This document shows positions 58,339-64,000 of a DNA stretch of 64,000 nucleotides, one piece after another. Below the pieces are notes generated by a model, which did not search any database, had not been told where the DNA came from, and worked only from the letters and a program-made list of their open reading frames with translations. Source of the stretch: Aquatica leii. Lineage: Eukaryota; Arthropoda; Insecta; Coleoptera; Lampyridae. The translations under genes and the position numbers were made by a program. The stretch spans positions 9,388,001-9,452,000 of the forward strand of contig CM069435.1 of the NCBI GenBank assembly GCA_035610365.1, in the 5' to 3' direction. How positions within the stretch are numbered: the first letter of the stretch is position 1; each line of letters opens with the position of its first letter.

Positions 58339-59193
58339 CTATATTTTACTTAGTAAGCCACACTCGCCTAAGAATTTAAAAACTTTTTTTGCGCGTTGTA
58401 GGTCATATTCTGGCATATCTTTTAAAGATTTATTTTCAAAACCATATTTCCTTCTCATTTTTACTAGATCTGGGCACTCCAAAAGTATGTGCCGGACAGT
58501 GGGCACCTCCTGACACCTGTCAGATAATGGGGCAGCAACATTTTTGACGAGATATGACGATGTGATTGAGGTATGTCCCAGTCTCAGCCTCGGGATTATC
58601 ACTTGTTTTTTACGCGTAAGGCGTTTTGTATGACTGCCGCTCACTAAGTTTATTATTGCTCTGAGATTTGTACCAGTTTGTGCCCACTCTTTTTTCCATT
58701 TCTGGTTCATTTTTTGTTTTATAGAAGATAAGAATTGTTCTTTCTGGGCTTTAGTGGTTTGGAGTTCTATACCGTGTCCTCTGCGCCAAGGTGGATTATC
58801 TGGTACGTATCTGCGGTGTTCGACTGTCATATTAAAAGAAATGTCGTCTGCTTTTTTGATCGCCGTGTGAAGATAGGGAGTGTACCGGATGTGTCTGGAT
58901 GATTCTGGGTTGTTTCTTAGCGCTAGCCTTGTCAAGTTGTAGTTTCCCCATATTCTCATTTTATTTACATATGAAAGAGTCAATATGGTTCTCCTAATTG
59001 TGAGCGGTGGAATACCGTATTCTGCATACAAACTTTGACGAGGTGTTGTATAGAAGGCTCCAATTGCGTTCCTGATACCCGCATTATAGATGACGATTGT
59101 GCTGCCGAACCGTAAACAATCGAACCGTAATCTAGCTTTGATAGAACTAGGGACTTGTATAGGTTGAGAAGTTGGTCTCTGCAAGCGCCCCAT
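58339..59193 (-). CDS. I-like element, C-terminal region, open frame without RNase H
   Basis: A 284-codon minus-strand frame covers the region after RT in an I/Nimb-type non-LTR element. After a mis-framed start it reads YNAGIRNAIGAFYTTPRQSL, YAEYGIPPLTIRRTILTLSY, then PDNPPWRRGHGIELQ, a linker, and the tail IIPRLRLGHTSITSSYLVKN, VPTVRHILLECPDLVKMRRK, ending KVFKFLGECGLL. In the I group a ribonuclease H domain usually stands between PPW and the tail; here the linker is about 30 residues and no RNase H motif is visible, yet the frame stays open. The frame upstream (RLTWKSHVEKVKAKANRALN) continues in another phase, so a frameshift near 59085 separates it from RT. Confidence 0.7.
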   Translation of the reverse strand: MGRLQRPTSQPIQVPSSIKARLRFDCLRFGSTIVIYNAGIRNAIGAFYTTPRQSLYAEYGIPPLTIRRTILTLSYVNKMRIWGNYNLTRLALRNNPESSRHIRYTPYLHTAIKKADDISFNMTVEHRRYVPDNPPWRRGHGIELQTTKAQKEQFLSSIKQKMNQKWKKEWAQTGTNLRAIINLVSGSHTKRLTRKKQVIIPRLRLGHTSITSSYLVKNVAAPLSDRCQEVPTVRHILLECPDLVKMRRKYGFENKSLKDMPEYDLQRAKKVFKFLGECGLLSKI

Positions 59194-59285
59194 TTGGTGT
59201 AAGAAATGAATTTAATAAGGTTTAACGCCCTGTTAGCTTTCGCCTTGACTTTCTCGACATGACTTTTCCAAGTCAGACGATTGTC

Positions 59286-60860
59286 TTAAGTTAGTCCAAG
59301 GTAGGTCATTTCGTGTACGCATTGAAGCACTTGGCCGTTCATTGTCATGAATGGTGTGTAATGTGGAGTGTGCATATTACAAAAGTGCATGCATTTTGTT
59401 TTCGAACTAGAAGACTTAAATCCTTTTTCTGCGCCAGACGCCACTAGGATGTCGATTGCCTCCTGAAGTTTTCGATTTATGTCAGACTTCAGGGAAACGG
59501 AAACAAAAATTGCGATATCGTCAACGTAAATACTGCGATCGATATTATGGTTAAAATTGTCGCAAATATTGTTAATGACGATCGCAAAGAGCGTGACGCT
59601 CAGGGTAGAACCCTGGGGGATGCTATTTTCCAACGTTCGACAACTAGAGGTTTTCAGCCCCAAACGAACTCGAAAGTATCGTTCGCTTAAAAAAGATGAA
59701 ATGGACTTGGGTAGATTTCCTCTGTAGCCCCAATCGTATAGCCTTTCCAACACAACAAATCTCCACGTCATGTCATAAGCTTTCTCGATATCAAAGAAAA
59801 CGGCCGTTAGATGATGTCTGGCATCGAAACTTTTCATGATGGAGAGTTCCAGGTGGACCAGGTTGTCCAACGATGACCTTCCTGTCCGGAAACCGGATTG
59901 ATGGTTCACCAACTAGTTGTTCCTCTCCATGCACCAAACAAGTCTTTTGTTTATCATCGATTTGAGCAGCTTACTTAGACATGAAGTGAGGCTTATAGGT
60001 CTATAATTTTGAGCCACCGACCGGTCTTTGTCGTTCTTCAGTAACGGGAAAACGATGGCTTCCTTCCAACTCGAAGGGTACGTGCCCTCGGTCCATATCC
60101 GGTTAAAAGTTGCTAGCATGGAATTCTTAAAAGTATTGTCGGTTTGTTTGCAAAATTCGTAATGAATCCTATCTTTATCGGGACAGCTCTTTTTACATTT
60201 TGCGAGCGCTTGGTCTAACTCCTGTTTTGTAAAGGAGGCATTGTAGTCATAGTCTATACGTCGGAACTAAAATCGAGGTTCCGTTCTAAAATAAGTTTGC
60301 GTTTGACGAAACTTTCGTTGAAGTTTTGTGAGCTGCTGACCTGCTCAAAATGGTCCGCAAACTTCTCGACTACCTCTGCCGGGTCGGTTAGTATTACTCC
60401 ATCCACTTTCAAAACAGGTGAACACAAGAGTTGTTTATATCCGGAAATTTTACGAATTTTCTTCCACACTAGCGAAATCGGAGATTCGGCGTTAATTGAG
60501 GACACGTACTTTTCCCAAGATTCTCTTTTGCTCCGCAATATCGTTCGACGCGCTTCTGCTCTGGCGCGTTTATACGCAATGATATTGCTTATTGTTTTGT
60601 ACTTTTTGAAAACATTGAAAGCTCTCTTTTTCTGTGTAATGGCCTCTTTGACATTATCGTTCCACCAAAGAACCTGTTTTTTTTAGAATTATAGCGTCCA
60701 CAGTTTGGAACGGCAATCAATGCTGCGTTCTCCATGTGTCGTGTCAAGAAAGTTATCTCGTTGTCAATGTCTGTTCCGGCCGGAACAACCACGGCAGGTA
60801 AGTTTGATCTAAAAAGATCTTAATCTGGCCTATCAATATTCCATCTTTCAGGAATTTAAC
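59286..60860 (-). pseudogene. I-like element, RT domain and preceding linker
   Basis: Minus strand 60858-60254 carries the pre-RT linker (VPERWNIDRPD, MRSKRESWEKYVSSINAESP, SLVWKKIRKISG, VVEKFADHFEQVSSS). 60119-59913 reads SSWKEAIVFPLLKNDKDRSV and AQNYRPISLTSCLSKLLKSM. 59912-59286 is the RT core: NHQSGFRTGRSSLDNLVHLE, TAVFFDIEKAYDMTWRF, NSIPQGSTLSVTLFAIVINN, IDRSIYVDDIAIFVS and MTYLGLT. The catalytic box is YVDD. Only a few frame breaks separate these pieces, so this is one of the better preserved pol regions. The EN domain of the same element continues from 61366. Confidence 0.85.
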
Positions 60861-61365
60861 TTTCTGGAAGATGTACATTACATTACTGATAGCGCGAGCG
60901 TTTTATTTTTAAGTCGTTATTCTCGCGTTGCATTTTTGGTTTTGTGACTTGCTGTCCCCGCTTTTAAGTTTCATTGTAAATACAAGTTTTTGATAAATAC
61001 GACAGTACGTTACTTAGTTTTGAACCGATCATTACGTCTCCTTTCTTGAATTATATTTCATTAATTTTTCTTAAATGTTAATTGTGATGTTTAGTGCGTA
61101 AATCGTGCGCCCTTTTGTGCGTGCTAAAGACCTAACTCCACTAACTAGGGAAAAGTAAGATCAGGGTAAGTCGAGCAATCGCTCATTTCTGGGTGAATCG
61201 AGGCCTTGATTTATTACGGGTTTGGGTGGTTGTGTGCTCCCGATTTTCCAGAAGAACCAGAAACTTTACGTAAGTAAGTTTAAATTGTCGTTGACTAATA
61301 ATTCGGTGGGTTGCTACCGGAAGTCCTCTCCTTTCTAATAAAGTAAATACAGTCCGCTGTTCGAC
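60860..61365. other. Likely insertion between EN and RT of the I-like element
   Basis: The endonuclease reading stops near 61366 after SDHFPITMECNVSATR and the pre-RT linker resumes at about 60858 with VPERWNIDRPD. In related elements these blocks are adjacent, so the ~500 bp between them appears foreign. It is less AT-rich than usual here and has no recognised motif. No target duplication was identified. Confidence 0.4.
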
Positions 61366-62021
61366 TTCCGTGTGGCCGAAACATTACATTCCATCGTGAT
61401 GGGAAAGTGATCGCTATTGTACAGATTGGTGAGAGCTTTTCATTGAATCTTGGGTGTGATAGTTGCGAAGCAAAAAGAGAGTTCAATGGCTAAAAAGTTG
61501 TTGGATCTGGCGTTTAGAAAGGTAGGTGAACCATCGTTCAGTAACGTTAGACTGGAGTTATTGTTTATAAAACTTTCTAGTAGTCGTCCACGAGCGTCTA
61601 GCTTTTCCGAACCCCAGATGGGTTTATGAGCGTTGAAATCGCCAACGAGCAAGTACGGATGTTGTAGCTGAGTAACTGGATTGAAGGTCGTTAAGGGTCC
61701 AATCAAACCGAGGTAAGTAAACGTTGCATACGCATAAAACGAAAGGGTGGGTGATCATAACGCACACAGCTTGTAGATTGGTAGTAAACAGTATACGTCT
61801 CGCCTTGATGTCCCTTCGAATTGCGATGACTACTCTACCACTTGCTCGGTTACAGTATCTTGTCTGAAAACCTCGTATTCTTTTAGAGAATACGGTTGTC
61901 CTGGTGTCAGATGGGCTTCTTGTAAGCATAGACAAATAGGTTTATATTCACTGACTAGAAGTTTCAGGTGGCAGTAACGTGTTATGAGGCCATTAAAACT
62001 CCACTGGATTATTTCAAACAT
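61366..62021 (-). pseudogene. I-like element, endonuclease domain
   Basis: The minus-strand reading starts MFEIIQWSFNGLITRYCHLK at 62021, an apurinic-type endonuclease N-terminus (IQWN-NG). It continues YKPICLCLQEAHLTPGQ, where LQE carries a metal-binding glutamate. A frame change leads to ASGRVVIAIRRDIKARR, then YLLVGDFNAHKPIWGSEKLD (catalytic GDFNAH), GRLLESFINNNSSLTLLNDG and finally KALTNLYNSDHFPITMEC with the SDHFP catalytic histidine. All main catalytic residues are legible but in different frames. It is the start of the same element whose RT lies at 60860-59286. Confidence 0.8.
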
Positions 62022-62132
62022 AAATAATAAATAAAATATAAAGACAAGTAGACAAATATTATGTAAATATAGACAAACAAACAAAAGTGTATAAATATAA
62101 CTATGTATTAAATAAATAACTATATATGACAA

Positions 62133-64000
62133 CTCGCTAATAGTTTTGAATGAAGGACACCCTACGCATTTTAACGAATCCTCCGGAGGGTACAGTGCTA
62201 TTGACCTATCTCTCGCTACGCCAACAATCGCTACGAACTTCACCTGGTCGATGCTAGAAGACCTTCACCATAGCGACCACTTCCCAATAGTGCTCCAATC
62301 AAATATAAAAGCAAATACATATAAAGCAGACTGGAGGTTTAATACAACAAAAGCAAACTGGGCGCACTTCGCTGAAGTTATACAAACACCAAACTTAGAG
62401 TGCGATATGGAATCTGCGGTAGTTAGCTTTACGACCTCGGTAGTTGAAGCAGCTTCTAAGTCAATGCCACTGACAGGGGGTAAGATGAAGCGTTCTCCAA
62501 TGCCATGGTGGAACGACACAATTAAAAATCTAAACAGGAAGAAGAAACGTTTGCTAAACAGATATAAAAAACACCAAACAGAAGGAAATCTAATAGCATT
62601 TAAAGTAGCAAGAGCACAGGAAAGATGGGAGAAGAGAAAGGCACAAAAACTATCATGGAGGAACTATACATCTAGTTTAAGTAGCACGAGTGCACAATCT
62701 GAAATGTGGAGGAAAGTTAAATCTATAATAGGAACAAGCTCAGCACCTCAAAACCAAACATTGGAAGTAAACGGAAAAATATTCACAAACCCTCGGGAGG
62801 TATCAAACCTCTTCGCAAAGTACTTTGAAAGCATCTCAAGCGACGCACAATACGACAAACCCTTCCTAACACAAAAAAGAACTCGCGAGAAAGACAAAAT
62901 AAACTTCAATTCCGACGTTGGCGATAATTACAATGACAATTTTACTATGGCCGAGATGGAAAGGATTCTTAAACGGGCAAAAGATACAGCACCGGGACAT
63001 GATAAAATCACTTTTAGCATGATTAAACATCTTCCCCTAGAAATAAAAGTTATGCTACTGTCAATATACAACTCTATATGGCAAACAGGGCATTATCCCA
63101 CAGCATGGAAGCTAGCTACGATCGTTGCTCTACCTAAACCAGGGAAGGACGGAAGCAAAATGGAGAATTTTAAGCCCATCTAACTCACCTCCTGCTTATC
63201 GAAAGTGTTGGAATCGATGGTGAACTTCAGACTTGTCACGATATTGAAAAGTGAAGGAAGAATCAGCCACTATCAAGCAGGATTTAGGAGAGGCTATTCA
63301 ACCGTGGACCAGATAATACATTTGGACTACATTATAAACGAAGCTTTTACAAACAGACAACACGCACAAGCGGTTTTTTCGATATACAAAAGGCGTTCGA
63401 TACAGTGTGGAAATATGGAATTTCAGAAAAACTCCATAAATGGAACCTAAAAGAGCGCCTGCCCCGACTGATTCAAAACTTCCTAGAAAACAGAACTATG
63501 CAAGTAAAAATCGGAAGTACACTATCAAACACAGTATCCCAAAGCAATGGCATACCGCAGGGCTCGGTTCTTAGTGTGACTCTCTTTGCAATAGCAATTA
63601 ACAACATAGCTGACAAGATAAAGAACACGTCTCGAGCATTGCTATATGTGGACGATCTCTGCATTGTAAAAACGGGTCGAGATATGCAGGAAATATCAGT
63701 CGACCTGCAAGAAGATATTGCAACGGTAGTTGCAGACGCAGAAGAAAAGGGATTCAAACTCTCATCTGAAAAAACTCGCACTGTGCACTTCTGCAGACTT
63801 AGATTTGCCGCTATATCTCAAGGATGTATTAATACCTAGCGTAAACGAAATAAAATTCCTAGGCATAACCTTGGAATCCAAGCTTACTTGGAAATCACAC
63901 ATTAACAATGTGGTTACGAAGGCCAGATTAACGCTAAATCGACTAAGGATTCTAGGAAGCTACACATAGGGTGCGGACCCAGACACGTTGAAGAAACTGA
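62133..64000 (+). pseudogene. I-like non-LTR retrotransposon, 5'-truncated, runs off the window
   Basis: The reading begins inside the endonuclease (ILNEGHPTHFNESSGG-like, AIDLSLATPTIATNF, LHHSDHFPIVLQSN) and stays open for 345 codons to a TAA at 63181-63183 that replaces a serine/threonine-type codon in FKPI-LTSCLSKVLE. It includes ADWRFNTTKANWAHFAEVIQ, RSPMPWWNDTIKNLNRKKKR, a linker and PGHDKITFSMIKHLP. RT follows as HYQAGFRRGYSTVDQIIHLD, a frameshift at ~63380, DIQKAFDTVWKYGI, NGIPQGSVLSVTLFAIAINN and LLYVDDLCIVKTG (63648). A second frameshift near 63790 precedes KFLGITLESKLTWKSHINNV. It is head to head with the element at 58339-62021, leaving only ~110 bp between them. Two frameshifts and one stop make this a recent but inactive copy. 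Confidence 0.88.

Noticed and set aside
1..64000. tRNA, rRNA or spliceosomal RNA genes
   Set aside because: None with recognisable box sequences or cloverleaf could be found by reading.

Overview
The window looks like a piece of AT-rich (roughly 70% A+T by eye) invertebrate nuclear DNA, most likely from an insect. The basis is the mix of element types: RTE-like, Jockey-like and I-like non-LTR retrotransposons, Penelope-like GIY-YIG fragments, a Ty3/gypsy gag-pol, a Ty1/copia fragment, several hAT families (one GTF2IRD2-like), a piggyBac transposase, a P-like transposase and a Foldback/Mutator-type long-inverted-repeat element. No host gene, tRNA, rRNA or prokaryotic feature could be supported. 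Almost everything recognisable is a transposable element, mostly decayed, often nested, in both orientations. The order (hemipteran, beetle or other) cannot be fixed by reading alone.

Layout. 0-3.8 kb: RTE-like 3' end, copia RT fragment, Jockey-like RT, first copy of an unclassified repeat (family A), antisense RTE pol. 3.8-7.1 kb: AT-rich, nothing recognised. 7.1-8.6 kb: antisense non-LTR 3' half with a short tandem repeat inside. 8.6-12.0 kb: a nearly complete but broken RTE-like element. 12.2-13.3 kb: two antisense RT fragments. 13.8-15.3 kb: GTF2IRD2-like hAT pseudogene. 16.6-21.0 kb: long terminal-inverted-repeat element with 160-bp internal arrays and a 9-bp target-site duplication, itself carrying a young 5'-truncated non-LTR insertion with an open 421-codon frame. 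22.9-26.1 kb: antisense RTE-like element interrupted by a 1.86-kb hAT with terminal repeats and an 8-bp target duplication, and by a ~105-bp Penelope-type hammerhead-like insert. 29.2-31.9 kb: two opposed RTE-like fragments. 33.2-36.4 kb: gypsy element with candidate 5' LTR, primer-binding site and gag-pro-RT-RNase H, lacking integrase and 3' LTR. 39.4-45.3 kb: GIY-YIG fragment, Jockey endonuclease, hAT, P-like transposase, Jockey RT, antisense GIY-YIG fragment. 50.3-52.2 kb: piggyBac. 52.6-56.9 kb: family A copies 2 and 3 around an A-rich block. 57.1-58.2 kb: second copy of the 41.6-kb hAT, inverted. 58.3-64 kb: two I-like elements head to head, the second running off the window.

The elements do not act as a pathway. 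They record successive insertions, and at least four nesting events can be ordered from target duplications or split reading frames. The best candidate for something little described is the 16.6-21.0 kb inverted-repeat element. The density and mixed orientation of fragments fit heterochromatin or a piRNA-cluster-like locus, but that is inference.
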